From NCBI GenBank assembly GCA_023424215.1, contig JAFAEC010000224.1, positions 1 through 26,023 of the forward strand: DNA of 26,023 nt, given 5' to 3'. The DNA is from Pseudomonadota bacterium (GTDB taxonomy: Bacteria > Pseudomonadota > Alphaproteobacteria > Caulobacterales > Caulobacteraceae). Below the pieces are notes generated by a model, which was not told the DNA's origin, made no database searches, and was given only the letters and a program-made list of their open reading frames with translations. This document shows, piece by piece, positions 6,813 through 14,676 of the stretch (within the stretch, counting starts at the first letter, position 1; the number at the start of each line of letters is the position of its first letter). Both the position numbers and the translations under genes were made by a program.

Positions 6813-7856
6813 ATGACCTCCCCAGACGCACCCCTGTTCCTCAAGGCCCTCGCCAGCGAGACGACGCCGCGGCCGCCGGTGTGGTTCATGCGCCAGGCGG
6901 GGCGCTACCTGCCTGAGTATCGGGCCCTGCGGGCGACCACGCCTGGCTTCATCGAGTTCTGTCTCGATCCTGAAAAGGCCGCCGAGGCGACGCTGCAGCC
7001 GATGCGCCGGTTTGGCTTCGACGCGGCGATCGTCTTCGCCGACATCCTCCTCATCCCGCGTGCGCTTGGCCAGCAGGTCTGGTTCGAGGCCGGCGAAGGG
7101 CCCAGGCTGGGCGCCCTCCCGTCGATCGAGGCGATGCGGGAGAGGACCGCCGGGGCTGCCGACGCCTTGGGCGAGGTTGGCCAGACGCTGTCGATCGTGA
7201 GGCGCGAGCTGGAGCCCCACCGCGCCCTGATCGGTTTCGCCGGCGCGCCGTGGACGGTGGCCACCTACATGCTGGACGGCGAGGCGCGGACGATCGGCAA
7301 GGGAGAGCGGGCCCAGGCCCGGACCTATGCCTACGCCGAGCCGGACAAGGTCGACGCCGTTCTTGAGGTGCTGGTCGAGGCGACGGCTCATTATCTGAAG
7401 ATGCAGGCCGATGCCGGGGCGCAGGCGCTGAAGATCTTCGAGAGCTGGGCCGAGGGACTGCCGGACGACCTGTTCGAGCGGCTGGTGTTGCGGCCGCATC
7501 AGGCGCTGGTGAAGCGGGTGCGGGAACTGGGCGTGACCGTGCCGCTGATCGGCTTCCCCCGTGGCTCGGCGGCGCTGGCGGAATGTTATGCGACCGAGTG
7601 CGACGTGCAGGCCGTGGCGCTGGACACGGCCTGCCCGCTGACGGTGGGCCGGCGGGTGCAGGCGATCAAGCCGATCCAGGGCGCGCTCGATCCACTGCTC
7701 CTGCGGGCCGGCGGGCCACTGCTCGACCGCCGGGTCGACGAGCTGATGGAGGCCTGGGGGCAGGGACCGTGGGTGTTCAATCTCGGCCACGGCATCCTGC
7801 CCGACGTGCCGATCGCCCATGTGGAGCAGGTCCTGAAGCGGATCGGCGCCCAATGA
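6813..7856 (+). CDS. hemE: Uroporphyrinogen decarboxylase
   Basis: Encodes 347 residues, the usual family length. HemE removes four carboxyl groups from uroporphyrinogen III to give coproporphyrinogen III in haem synthesis. PPVWFMRQAGRYLPEYR (21-37) is signature 1 with the substrate-binding Arg residues; VFADILLIPRALGQ holds the catalytic Asp77; GFAGAPWTVATYMLDG is signature 2; and the end has WVFNLGHGILPDVP with the conserved His. The ATG at 6813 is preceded by AAGGGTGC, a short purine-rich ribosome binding site. It is the first gene to the right of the origin-like region and overlaps hemH by ATGA. In Caulobacter, hemE transcription is tied to the origin; the same could apply here. Confidence 0.97.
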   Translation: MTSPDAPLFLKALASETTPRPPVWFMRQAGRYLPEYRALRATTPGFIEFCLDPEKAAEATLQPMRRFGFDAAIVFADILLIPRALGQQVWFEAGEGPRLGALPSIEAMRERTAGAADALGEVGQTLSIVRRELEPHRALIGFAGAPWTVATYMLDGEARTIGKGERAQARTYAYAEPDKVDAVLEVLVEATAHYLKMQADAGAQALKIFESWAEGLPDDLFERLVLRPHQALVKRVRELGVTVPLIGFPRGSAALAECYATECDVQAVALDTACPLTVGRRVQAIKPIQGALDPLLLRAGGPLLDRRVDELMEAWGQGPWVFNLGHGILPDVPIAHVEQVLKRIGAQ

Positions 7857-8911
7857 CTCCGCTGACCGGCCGCCGCATCGCCGTGGTGCTGTTCAACCTC
7901 GGCGGCCCCGACGACCAGGCGACGGTCAGGCCGTTCCTGTTCAACCTTTTCAACGACCCGGCGATCATCGGCCTGCCGGGTGTGGTGCGCACGCTTCTGG
8001 CCCGGCTGATCTCGAGCCGGCGGGAGAAGGCGGCGCAGGCCAACTACGCGCTGATGGGCGGCGGCTCGCCGCTGCTGCCCGAGACCCGCCGGCAGGCCGA
8101 GGCCCTGGAGACGGCGCTGGCGACGCGCCTGCCGGATGACGAGGTCCGGGCCTTCATCGCCATGCGGTACTGGGACCCGCTGACCGAGGAGACCGCCGCC
8201 GAGGTAGCCGCCTTCGGGCCGGACGAGATCGTCCTGTTGCCGCTCTACCCGCAGTATTCGACGACCACTTCGGCCTCGTCGCTGAAGCTTTGGAGCGCCG
8301 TCTACGGCGGTTCGGGCGACAGCCGCACAGTCTGCTGCTACCCCGAGGCGTACGGCTGGATCGACGCCCAGGCCGCGGCCGTCGTCGGCAAGCTGGGCGA
8401 GGCTGGCGACCGGCCGGTGCGGGTGTTGTTCTCGGCCCACGGCATCCCCGAGAAGCTCGTTTCCGGAAAGGGCGACCCCTACCAGGAACAGGTGGAAAGC
8501 ACTGTCGGCGCGGTGGTCGCGCGGCTGGCCGAACTGGGTCGGACCGTCGACCATGCGATCTGCTACCAGAGCCGGGTCGGGCCGTTGAAGTGGCTGGGCC
8601 CGTCCACTCCGGAGGCGCTCGCGCAGGCCGCCCGGGACGGCAAGGGGGCGGTGGTCGTGCCGATCGCCTTCGTTTCCGAACACGTCGAAACCCTTGTCGA
8701 GCTCGACATCGAATATCGCGAACTGGCCCACGAACTCGGTGTCGCGCCGTACCTGCGCGCGCCGACCGTGAGCACGGCCGCGCCGTTCATCGGGGCCCTG
8801 GCTGACGCGACGGTGAACGCGCTGGGCCGCACCGGCGTGGCCCCCTACGGCCCCGGCTGCCGCGGCGAGTGGAAGGCCTGCCCGTGCCAGGCCGAGCGGA
8901 GGGCGGAATGA
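7853..8911 (+). CDS. hemH: Ferrochelatase with probable [2Fe-2S] cluster ligands
   Basis: Encodes 352 residues. HemH inserts Fe2+ into protoporphyrin IX. The fold begins with VVLFNLGGPDD; the active-site region is VLFSAHGIPEKLVSGKGDPY (catalytic His196), with CYQSRVGPLKWLGP after it and VSEHVETLVELD carrying Glu276. The C-terminus has CRGEWKACPC (Cys336, Cys343, Cys345), and a CC pair lies at 161-162. This C-x6-C-x-C plus one internal Cys matches the [2Fe-2S] ligand pattern known for Mycobacterium tuberculosis ferrochelatase; the Caulobacter enzyme is also known to hold a cluster. The ATG at 7853 overlaps the hemE TGA as ATGA, and the stop overlaps hemJ the same way. Confidence 0.97.
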   Translation: MTPLTGRRIAVVLFNLGGPDDQATVRPFLFNLFNDPAIIGLPGVVRTLLARLISSRREKAAQANYALMGGGSPLLPETRRQAEALETALATRLPDDEVRAFIAMRYWDPLTEETAAEVAAFGPDEIVLLPLYPQYSTTTSASSLKLWSAVYGGSGDSRTVCCYPEAYGWIDAQAAAVVGKLGEAGDRPVRVLFSAHGIPEKLVSGKGDPYQEQVESTVGAVVARLAELGRTVDHAICYQSRVGPLKWLGPSTPEALAQAARDGKGAVVVPIAFVSEHVETLVELDIEYRELAHELGVAPYLRAPTVSTAAPFIGALADATVNALGRTGVAPYGPGCRGEWKACPCQAERRAE

Positions 8912-9378
8912 ACTGGTACGATCTCGCCCGCGGTCTGCATATCCTCGCGGTGATCGCATGGATGGCCGGCTTGCTGTTCCTGCCCCGGCTCTACGCCTAC
9001 GACGTCGAGCAGAACGGCAAGCCTGAACCGTTGCGGTCGGAGATGCAGGGCCTGCTGCGGGTCTGGCAGGCCCGGCTGCTCGGCATCATCCTGCGTCCGG
9101 CCATGGGCGCAGCCTGGGCGTTCGGCCTGTGGCTGCTGTGGCTGCGAAGCGGGAACGGCGCAGACTGGAGCTTCGCCCACCAGCCGTGGATGATCGCCAA
9201 GCTGGCCGGGGTGTTCGCGCTCAGCGCCTGGCATGGGTTTCTGGCCGGCGAACGGAAGAAGATCGTCGTCGGCGCCTCGACCCGGACCGGTCGCTTCTGG
9301 CGGATGACCAACGAGATCCCCTTCGTCATCGCGATCATCATGGTGATGTCGGTGACCCTGGAGTGGACCTTCGGCTGA
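8908..9378 (+). CDS. hemJ: Protoporphyrinogen IX oxidase HemJ (UPF0093)
   Basis: Encodes 156 residues. HemJ is the membrane enzyme that oxidises protoporphyrinogen IX to protoporphyrin IX in bacteria lacking HemG and HemY. Four hydrophobic segments are visible, at about 9-30, 55-78, 95-112 and 130-150. The first includes the conserved LHILAVIAWMAG with His11; WMIAKLAGV carries the conserved Lys. Starting at the ATG 8908-8910, which overlaps the hemH stop as ATGA and has GGAGGG 4 bases upstream (8898-8903), gives the family-typical N-terminus MNWYDLARGLHILAV; an upstream in-frame ATG at 8869 would add a non-homologous 13 residues. It completes a three-gene haem operon hemE-hemH-hemJ. Confidence 0.93.
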   Translation: MNWYDLARGLHILAVIAWMAGLLFLPRLYAYDVEQNGKPEPLRSEMQGLLRVWQARLLGIILRPAMGAAWAFGLWLLWLRSGNGADWSFAHQPWMIAKLAGVFALSAWHGFLAGERKKIVVGASTRTGRFWRMTNEIPFVIAIIMVMSVTLEWTFG

Positions 9379-9602
9379 CCGGCGGCAGGGCCGCGCTTGA
9401 CCTCGCCCCTGCGGCGTGGTTTCGCTGGTCCCGAACCGTTCCTGGCGACGCCGGACGGTCCCTCTCTCCAGCGACGCCTGCCGGATCGATCCTGCGGGAG
9501 TCCGTCGCCCCTCCTGCCGGCCGCGAGGCCACACATCGCCAGACGCTTCCGGACCCGCCCTGCGGCGGGCGTCCGGCCGCGCACGCCTGAAGAAGACCTT
9601 CC
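9379..9602 (+). promoter_or_regulatory. rho leader with pyrimidine-rich tracts and a strong hairpin
   Basis: A 224-base gap between hemJ and rho. It contains C/T-rich stretches (9459-9469 TCCCTCTCTCC; 9506-9518) of the kind Rho prefers, and a strong stem at 9549-9576 (CCGGACCCGCC, loop CTGC, GGCGG, a GC bulge, GTCCGG) ending 26 bases before the rho ATG. No T-run follows the stem, so it is not a classical terminator. E. coli rho is autoregulated by attenuation in its leader; a similar role here is inference. A TTGACC at 9397-9402 could be a -35, but no convincing -10 follows it. Confidence 0.4.
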
Positions 9603-11015
9603 ATGACCGACGTCCGCGACACCGATCCGACCGCTCCCGAGACCGCGACCCCCGAAGTCGAGCAGCCCTCGAACGAGAGCGCCGCCGCCGACCTGCCGCT
9701 GGTCGACCAGGAGGCCGAGGAAGAGGACGACGGTGAGCCGATCGTCCCGAACGGCCGCATCACCCTGGCCGAGCTGAACGAGAAGACTCCGGCGGATCTG
9801 GTGGCTTTCGCCGAGCAGCTGGAGGTCGAGAACGCCTCCAACCTGCGCAAGCAGGACCTGCTGTTCGCCATCCTCAAGGCCCTGGCCGAGGAGGAGGTGG
9901 AGATCATCGCCGACGGCGTGCTGGAGATCCTGCCCGACGGGTTCGGTTTCCTGCGCAGTCCCGACGCCAACTATCTTCCGGGTCCGGACGATATCTATGT
10001 TTCGCCGTCGCAGATCCGCCGCTTCGGCCTGCGCTCGGGCGACACCATCCACGGTGCCGTCCGCGCGCCGCGCGAGGGCGAGCGTTATTTCGCCCTGCTC
10101 AAGGTCGACACGATCAACCTGGAAGACCCCGAGACGGTCAAGACCAAGGTCCTGTTCGACAACCTGACCCCGCTCTACCCGGAAGAGCGGCTGCACATGG
10201 AGATCCAGGACCCGACCCTGAAGGATCGGTCGGGCCGGGTCATCGACATCGTCGCCCCGCTCGGCAAGGGCCAGCGCTGTCTGATCGTCGCCCCGCCGCG
10301 GGTCGGCAAGACGGTGATGCTGCAGAACATCGCCAAGTCGATCGAGAAGAACCACCCGGAGGTCTTCCTCATCGTCCTGCTCATTGACGAGCGACCCGAG
10401 GAAGTCACCGACATGCAGCGGACGGTGAAGGGCGAGGTCATCGCCTCGACCTTCGACGAGCCGGCCACCCGCCACGTCGCCGTCGCCGAGATGGTCATCG
10501 AAAAGGCCAAACGCCTCGTCGAGCACAAGAAGGACGTGGTCATCCTGCTCGACTCGATCACCCGCCTCGGGCGCGCCTACAACGCCACCGTCCCGTCGTC
10601 GGGCAAGGTGCTGACCGGCGGCGTCGACGCCAACGCCCTGCAGCGGCCGAAGCGCTTCTTCGGCGCCGCGCGGAACGTGGAGCAGGGGGGCTCGCTGACC
10701 ATCATCGCCACCGCCCTGATCGACACCGGCAGCCGCATGGACGAGGTGATCTTCGAGGAGTTCAAGGGCACCGGCAACAGCGAGATCGTGCTGGACCGCA
10801 AGGTCGCCGACAAGCGCATCTTCCCCGCCATCGACGTGCTCAAGTCGGGCACCCGCAAGGAAGACCTCATCACCCCGAAGGACCAGCTGGCCAAGACCTA
10901 CGTCCTGCGCCGCATCCTCAACCCGATGGGCCCGCAGGACGCCATCGAGTTCCTGCTCGACAAACTGCGTCAGTCGAAGAACAACTCGGACTTCTTCCAG
11001 TCGATGAACACCTGA
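9603..11015 (+). CDS. rho: Transcription termination factor Rho
   Basis: Encodes 470 residues, longer than the 419 of E. coli. Rho is a hexameric RNA helicase that ends transcription. Residues 1-50 are an acidic, low-complexity extension (EAEEEDDGE). The N-terminal domain ITLAELNEKTPADLVAFAE starts at 53, and the RNA-binding cold-shock-like domain includes GVLEILPDGFGFLRSP (105-120) and YVSPSQIRRFGLRSGD. The ATPase has Walker A APPRVGKT (230-237), Walker B VVILLDS (312-318) and the Q-loop PSSGKVLTGGVD (331-342). The C-terminus TYVLRRILNPMGPQDAIEFLLDKL is typical. The start follows a weak GAAGAAG box. An N-terminal acidic insertion is common in alphaproteobacterial Rho. Confidence 0.98.
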   Translation: MTDVRDTDPTAPETATPEVEQPSNESAAADLPLVDQEAEEEDDGEPIVPNGRITLAELNEKTPADLVAFAEQLEVENASNLRKQDLLFAILKALAEEEVEIIADGVLEILPDGFGFLRSPDANYLPGPDDIYVSPSQIRRFGLRSGDTIHGAVRAPREGERYFALLKVDTINLEDPETVKTKVLFDNLTPLYPEERLHMEIQDPTLKDRSGRVIDIVAPLGKGQRCLIVAPPRVGKTVMLQNIAKSIEKNHPEVFLIVLLIDERPEEVTDMQRTVKGEVIASTFDEPATRHVAVAEMVIEKAKRLVEHKKDVVILLDSITRLGRAYNATVPSSGKVLTGGVDANALQRPKRFFGAARNVEQGGSLTIIATALIDTGSRMDEVIFEEFKGTGNSEIVLDRKVADKRIFPAIDVLKSGTRKEDLITPKDQLAKTYVLRRILNPMGPQDAIEFLLDKLRQSKNNSDFFQSMNT

Positions 11016-11026
11016 CCGGCGTCAGC

Positions 11027-11042
11027 CGTTTCACGTGAAACA
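11027..11042. promoter_or_regulatory. parS site 1 (ParB binding)
   Basis: CGTTTCACGTGAAACA, a perfect 14-bp palindrome GTTTCACGTGAAAC (11028-11041) in the 38-bp gap between rho and the DUF6489 gene. It differs from the universal parS TGTTTCACGTGAAACA only in the first base. Its right edge abuts the AGGAGG ribosome binding site (11042-11047) of the next gene. Confidence 0.93.
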
Positions 11043-11053
11043 GGAGGCGGGTC

Positions 11054-11278
11054 ATGAAGGTGAATGTCGAGATCGACTGCACCCCAGCCGAGGCGCGGGC
11101 CTTCCTCGGCCTGCCCGACGTGTCGCCGCTGAACGAGGCCATGGTCTCGGAGATGCAGAAGCGAATGTCGGAGAACGTCGCGGCGATGCAGCCGGAAGAA
11201 CTGATGAAGACCTGGACCAGCTTCGGCCTCCAGGCCCAGGAACAGTTCCGCGAGCTGATGGAGGCGGCGGTCAAGTGA
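11054..11278 (+). CDS. DUF6489 family small protein
   Basis: Encodes 74 residues of unknown function. The N-terminus MKVNVEIDCTPAEARAFLGL is followed by PDVSPLNEAMVSEMQKRM, then a helical, amphipathic tail LMKTWTSFGLQAQEQFRELM. This fits, from memory, the DUF6489 family of short alphaproteobacterial proteins. The ATG is well supported by AGGAGG six bases upstream. No signal peptide or membrane segment is seen; it is probably cytosolic. It lies between rho and mnmE, immediately after parS site 1, so ParB spreading over this locus could influence its expression; that is inference. Confidence 0.85.
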   Translation: MKVNVEIDCTPAEARAFLGLPDVSPLNEAMVSEMQKRMSENVAAMQPEELMKTWTSFGLQAQEQFRELMEAAVK

Positions 11279-11288
11279 CGCCGTCGGT

Positions 11289-11411
11289 CTCCTCCCCCTT
11301 TGGGGGAGGGGGACCATCCGCAGGATGGTGGAGGGGGTCGCCCCACGCTCCAGTGGATGCTGTTCGCCCCCTCCACCGCTTCGGGGTCCCCCTCCCCCAG
11401 AGGGGGAGGAG
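11289..11411. repeat. Compound palindromic repeat element (REP/MITE-like)
   Basis: Two 27-base arms, 11289-11315 and 11385-11411, are inverted repeats with a single mismatch (TTT versus AGA centre). Inside them, GGTGGAGGGGG (11327-11337) and CCCCCTCCACC (11367-11377) form a second nested inverted pair, and each outer arm is itself a small hairpin (CCCCC-TTT-GGGGG; CCCCC-AGA-GGGGG). ATCCGCAGGAT (11316-11326) is another local palindrome. It fills nearly all of the DUF6489-mnmE gap. Elements of this CTCCCCC/GGGGGAG design are dispersed in many copies in Caulobacteraceae genomes as I recall; whether this one is mobile cannot be judged from one copy. Confidence 0.8.
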
Positions 11412-11414
11412 AAC

Positions 11415-12722
11415 ATGACTGACACCATCTTCGCGCTCGCGACGCCGCCGGGGCGAGGGGCCATCGCCATTCTGCGGCTGACCGGTCCCGCGACGGATGC
11501 GGCCCTCGCCGCCCTCGGGGCGCCCGACCTCAAGCCCCGCTACGCCAGCCTCCGCACCCTGTCCCATGAGGGGCGCCGCATCGACGATGGTCTCGTCCTC
11601 CGCTTTCCGGGGCCGAACTCCTATACGGGCGAGGATTCCGCCGAACTCCATCTGCACGGGGGCCGGGCTGTGGTGGAGGCGGCAAGCGCGGCGCTCATAG
11701 CCCTGGGCCTGCGCCCCGCGGATCCTGGCGAGTTCACGCGGCGGGCGTTCGAGAACGGCCGGATGGACCTGGCCCAGGCCGAGGCCGTCGCCGACCTGAT
11801 CGACGCCGAGACCGCCGCCCAGGCGAGCCAGGCGCTGGGTCAGCTCGACGGACGGCTGTCCGAGACCTACGCCGGCCTCCGCCGTGACCTGCTCCGGGCC
11901 CTGGCGCTCATCGAGGCGGAGATCGATTTCCCGGACGAGGAGGTACCGGACAATCTCGCCCGCACGGCGGGCCCGCTGCTCGACGGCCTGATCGCGGACC
12001 TGGAGGGCGCGCTGGCCGGCGCTCACCGGGGGGAGCGGGTGCGGGAGGGCTACCGGATCGTCCTGATCGGCGAGACAAATGCCGGAAAGTCATCCCTTTT
12101 CAACGCCTTGGTCGCTCGCGAGGCGGCCATCGTCACTCCGATACCCGGCACCACCCGGGACGTCCTCGACGCCGATCTGGTGATAGGCGGCTATGCGGTG
12201 ACTCTTTCCGACACCGCCGGCCTCCGCGACTCCGACGACCCGGTCGAGGCGGAGGGCGTGCGTCGCGCCCGCGCCCGGGCGGAGCAGGCCGACCTGCGGC
12301 TGTGGGTCAGGGCGCCGGGCGATCCGGAGGGCGTCGCCGCTGAATACGTGCGTCCGGGAGACCTGCTGGTTCTCACCAAGGCCGACCTCGACCACGCGGC
12401 CCCGCCGCCGGACCGGGAGGCCATAAGCGTCAGCACCGCCACGGGCGAGGGGCTGGCGACGCTGCACGACTGGATCGCCGCCCGACTGGCCCGGGATCTG
12501 TCGGGCGCGGACTTTCCGGCCGTGACGCGTGAGCGCCACCGGCGACGTCTGGAGGAGGCCTGGGCTGCGGTGCGCGCGGGACGCCGGGCGCTGGACCTGG
12601 CGCCCGAGATGGCCGGCGACGATCTGCGGCGGGCCGCCGACGCGCTGGCGCGGGTAACGGGCGCCATCGGCGTGGAAGACATCCTCGGCGAGGTGTTCGC
12701 CAGTTTCTGCATCGGGAAGTAG
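11415..12722 (+). CDS. mnmE: tRNA uridine-5-carboxymethylaminomethyl(34) synthesis GTPase MnmE
   Basis: Encodes 435 residues. MnmE, with MnmG, modifies the wobble uridine of several tRNAs. The N-terminal tetrahydrofolate-binding domain starts TDTIFALATPPGRGAIAILRL; the helical domain carries a GTPase insert with G1 GETNAGKSS (219-227), G2 GTTRD (245-249), G3 DTAG (266-269) and G4 TKAD (321-324, where NKxD is usual). The C-terminus GVEDILGEVFASFCIGK contains the conserved CIGK with its Cys. I chose the ATG at 11415: its ribosome binding site GGAGG (11405-11409) lies in the right arm of the adjacent repeat. A longer in-frame reading from 11325 would translate the repeat and is rejected. Confidence 0.96.
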   Translation: MTDTIFALATPPGRGAIAILRLTGPATDAALAALGAPDLKPRYASLRTLSHEGRRIDDGLVLRFPGPNSYTGEDSAELHLHGGRAVVEAASAALIALGLRPADPGEFTRRAFENGRMDLAQAEAVADLIDAETAAQASQALGQLDGRLSETYAGLRRDLLRALALIEAEIDFPDEEVPDNLARTAGPLLDGLIADLEGALAGAHRGERVREGYRIVLIGETNAGKSSLFNALVAREAAIVTPIPGTTRDVLDADLVIGGYAVTLSDTAGLRDSDDPVEAEGVRRARARAEQADLRLWVRAPGDPEGVAAEYVRPGDLLVLTKADLDHAAPPPDREAISVSTATGEGLATLHDWIAARLARDLSGADFPAVTRERHRRRLEEAWAAVRAGRRALDLAPEMAGDDLRRAADALARVTGAIGVEDILGEVFASFCIGK

Positions 12723-12729
12723 GCGATAC

Positions 12730-12745
12730 GGTTTCACGTGAAACA
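12730..12745. promoter_or_regulatory. parS site 2 (ParB binding)
   Basis: GGTTTCACGTGAAACA with the perfect 14-bp palindrome at 12731-12744, in the short gap between mnmE and mnmG. One mismatch (first base) to the universal parS. Confidence 0.93.
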
Positions 12746-12785
12746 CCGCCTGCGGCTCCGGTGGCGGAGCGGCCCTTAATCGACT

Positions 12786-14654
12786 ATGTCCCCGGTCATG
12801 CATTCCTTCGATGTCATCGTCATCGGCGGCGGGCACGCCGGCTGCGAGGCCGCGGCCGCGTCGGCGCGCGTCGGCGCGCGCACCTTGCTGCTGACGCAGA
12901 AGCTCGAGACGATCGGCGAGATGTCCTGCAATCCCGCCATCGGCGGCCTGGGTAAGGGTCATCTGGTCCGCGAGATCGACGCCCTGGACGGGGTGATGGG
13001 CCGTCTCGCGGACGCCTCGGGCATCCAGTTCCGGCTGCTGAACCGCTCGAAGGGAGCGGCGGTGCAGGGACCGCGCAGCCAGATCGACCGGCGTCTGTAC
13101 CGCGAGGCCATGCAGGTCGAACTGGCGGGCACCCCCAATCTGACGCTCATGGCGGGAACGGCGGAGCGCCTCATTCTCGACGGCAATCGGGTGGTCGGCG
13201 TGGTTGCCGACGACGGGATGGAGCTTCGCGCCGCCGCCGTGGTGCTGACCACGGGCACCTTTCTCAACGGGGTGATCCACAAGGGCGACGAACGGATTCC
13301 CGCTGGTCGCCACGGCGAGGCGCCGTCGACCGGTCTGGCTGCGGACCTTTATGGCGCCGGTCTACGAATGGGCCGGCTGAAGACCGGGACCCCGGCGCGG
13401 CTGGACGGCCGCACCATCGCCTGGGAGCGCCTGGATCGGCAGGAGGCCGACGCCGACCCGGTGCCATTCAGCTTCCTGACCGAGCGCATCGAGGTGCCGC
13501 AGATCGCCTGTGGGGTCACCCACACGACCGAGGAGACGCACCGCATCATCGCCGGAAACCTCGGTGAGAGTGCGGTCTACGGCGGTCATCTGTCGGGGCG
13601 CGGCCCGCGCTATTGTCCGTCGATCGAGGACAAGGTGGTGCGCTTCGCCGACAAGACCTCGCACCAGATCTTCCTTGAGCCCGAGGGGCTGGACGATCCG
13701 ACCGTCTATCCGAACGGCATCTCCACTTCCGTCTCGGACGCCACCCAGCTGGCCTTCCTCCGGACGATCCCGGGCCTGGAGGCCGTCGAGGTCTTCCGCT
13801 TCGGCTACGCCATCGAGTACGACTATGTCGATCCGCGCGAACTGAGCCCCGCCTTGGAGGTCAAGAAGCGGCGCGGCCTCTATCTCGCGGGCCAGATCAA
13901 CGGCACAACGGGCTATGAGGAGGCGGGGGCCCAGGGGCTGGTGGCCGGCCTGAACGCCGCGCGCGCCGCGGCGGGCTCGGACGCTATGACCTTCGGCCGT
14001 GATCACGCCTACATTGGCGTGATGATCGACGATCTGGTGACCAAGGGTGTGACCGAGCCCTACCGGATGTTCACCAGCCGCGCCGAGTATCGGCTCACGC
14101 TGCGCGCCGACAACGCCGATCAGCGCCTTACGCCCCTGGGTATGGTCGTGGGCGTGGTCGGGGCCGCTCGCGCAGCGGTCTGGGAGGCCAAGGCCGCCGA
14201 GCTGGCCCAGGCTCACGCCGTTTCACGTGAAACACTGTTCACTCCCAAGGCCGCGGGCGAGCTCGGCATTCGCGTCAACGCCGACGGTCAGCGCCGGTCG
14301 ATCCGGGATCTTCTCTCCTTCCCGGGCGTGACCCTGGACGCCTTTCTGCCGGTCCGGTCGGAGATCGCGACGTGGTCGCGGCAGGTGCGAGAGCAGATCG
14401 AGATCGACGCCAGCTACGCGGGTTATCTGGACCGCCAGGCCGCGGACGCCGAGGCGCTGCGCCGTGAGGAGGCCCTGGCGCTGCCAGTCGATCTCGACTA
14501 CGCGGCCATCGGCGGCCTGTCGAACGAGGTGCGGGAGAAGCTGGCCGTGGTGCAGCCGCGGACCCTGGGACAGGCGGGCCGCATCGAGGGGATGACCCCC
14601 GGCGCCCTGACGGCGCTGCTGTCCCACGTGAAGAAGACGAAGGTCGCGGCGTGA
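12786..14654 (+). CDS. mnmG: tRNA uridine-5-carboxymethylaminomethyl(34) synthesis enzyme MnmG
   Basis: Encodes 622 residues. MnmG is the FAD/NADH partner of MnmE. The dinucleotide fold is DVIVIGGGHAGCEAAAAS (9-26); ETIGEMSCNPAIGGLGKGHL holds a conserved Cys48; RGPRYCPSIEDKVVRF holds the second conserved Cys; GQINGTTGYEEAGAQGLVAG and SRAEYRLTLRADNAD are family signatures; the tail GMTPGALTALLSHVKK is the MnmE-interacting end. The start is ambiguous: ATG 12786 or 12798 (MHSFDVIVIGG), neither with a good Shine-Dalgarno. The third parS lies within the reading frame, encoding V479-S-R-E-T483. Confidence 0.96.
   Translation: MSPVMHSFDVIVIGGGHAGCEAAAASARVGARTLLLTQKLETIGEMSCNPAIGGLGKGHLVREIDALDGVMGRLADASGIQFRLLNRSKGAAVQGPRSQIDRRLYREAMQVELAGTPNLTLMAGTAERLILDGNRVVGVVADDGMELRAAAVVLTTGTFLNGVIHKGDERIPAGRHGEAPSTGLAADLYGAGLRMGRLKTGTPARLDGRTIAWERLDRQEADADPVPFSFLTERIEVPQIACGVTHTTEETHRIIAGNLGESAVYGGHLSGRGPRYCPSIEDKVVRFADKTSHQIFLEPEGLDDPTVYPNGISTSVSDATQLAFLRTIPGLEAVEVFRFGYAIEYDYVDPRELSPALEVKKRRGLYLAGQINGTTGYEEAGAQGLVAGLNAARAAAGSDAMTFGRDHAYIGVMIDDLVTKGVTEPYRMFTSRAEYRLTLRADNADQRLTPLGMVVGVVGAARAAVWEAKAAELAQAHAVSRETLFTPKAAGELGIRVNADGQRRSIRDLLSFPGVTLDAFLPVRSEIATWSRQVREQIEIDASYAGYLDRQAADAEALRREEALALPVDLDYAAIGGLSNEVREKLAVVQPRTLGQAGRIEGMTPGALTALLSHVKKTKVAA
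14219..14234. promoter_or_regulatory. parS site 3, inside mnmG
   Basis: CGTTTCACGTGAAACA with the perfect 14-bp palindrome at 14220-14233, read in mnmG as V-S-R-E-T. One mismatch (first base) to the universal parS. It sits in a variable linker-like part of MnmG rather than a catalytic motif. Confidence 0.9.
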
Positions 14655-14676
14655 GGAGGAGGGTGGCCGCCGCCTC

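Noticed and set aside
9397..9402. TTGACC as -35 of a rho promoter
   Set aside because: No acceptable -10 at 15-19 bases; kept only as a remark in the rho leader entry.
11325..11414. Upstream extension of mnmE across the compound repeat
   Set aside because: It would add 30 residues translated from the palindromic repeat and unlike any MnmE N-terminus; ATG 11415 has a good ribosome binding site.
14620..14635. parS-like TGTCCCACGTGAAGAA at the end of mnmG
   Set aside because: Only 12 of 16 bases match, and the bases encode the conserved SHVKK tail of MnmG, so protein constraint explains it. It might be a decayed site but cannot be supported.
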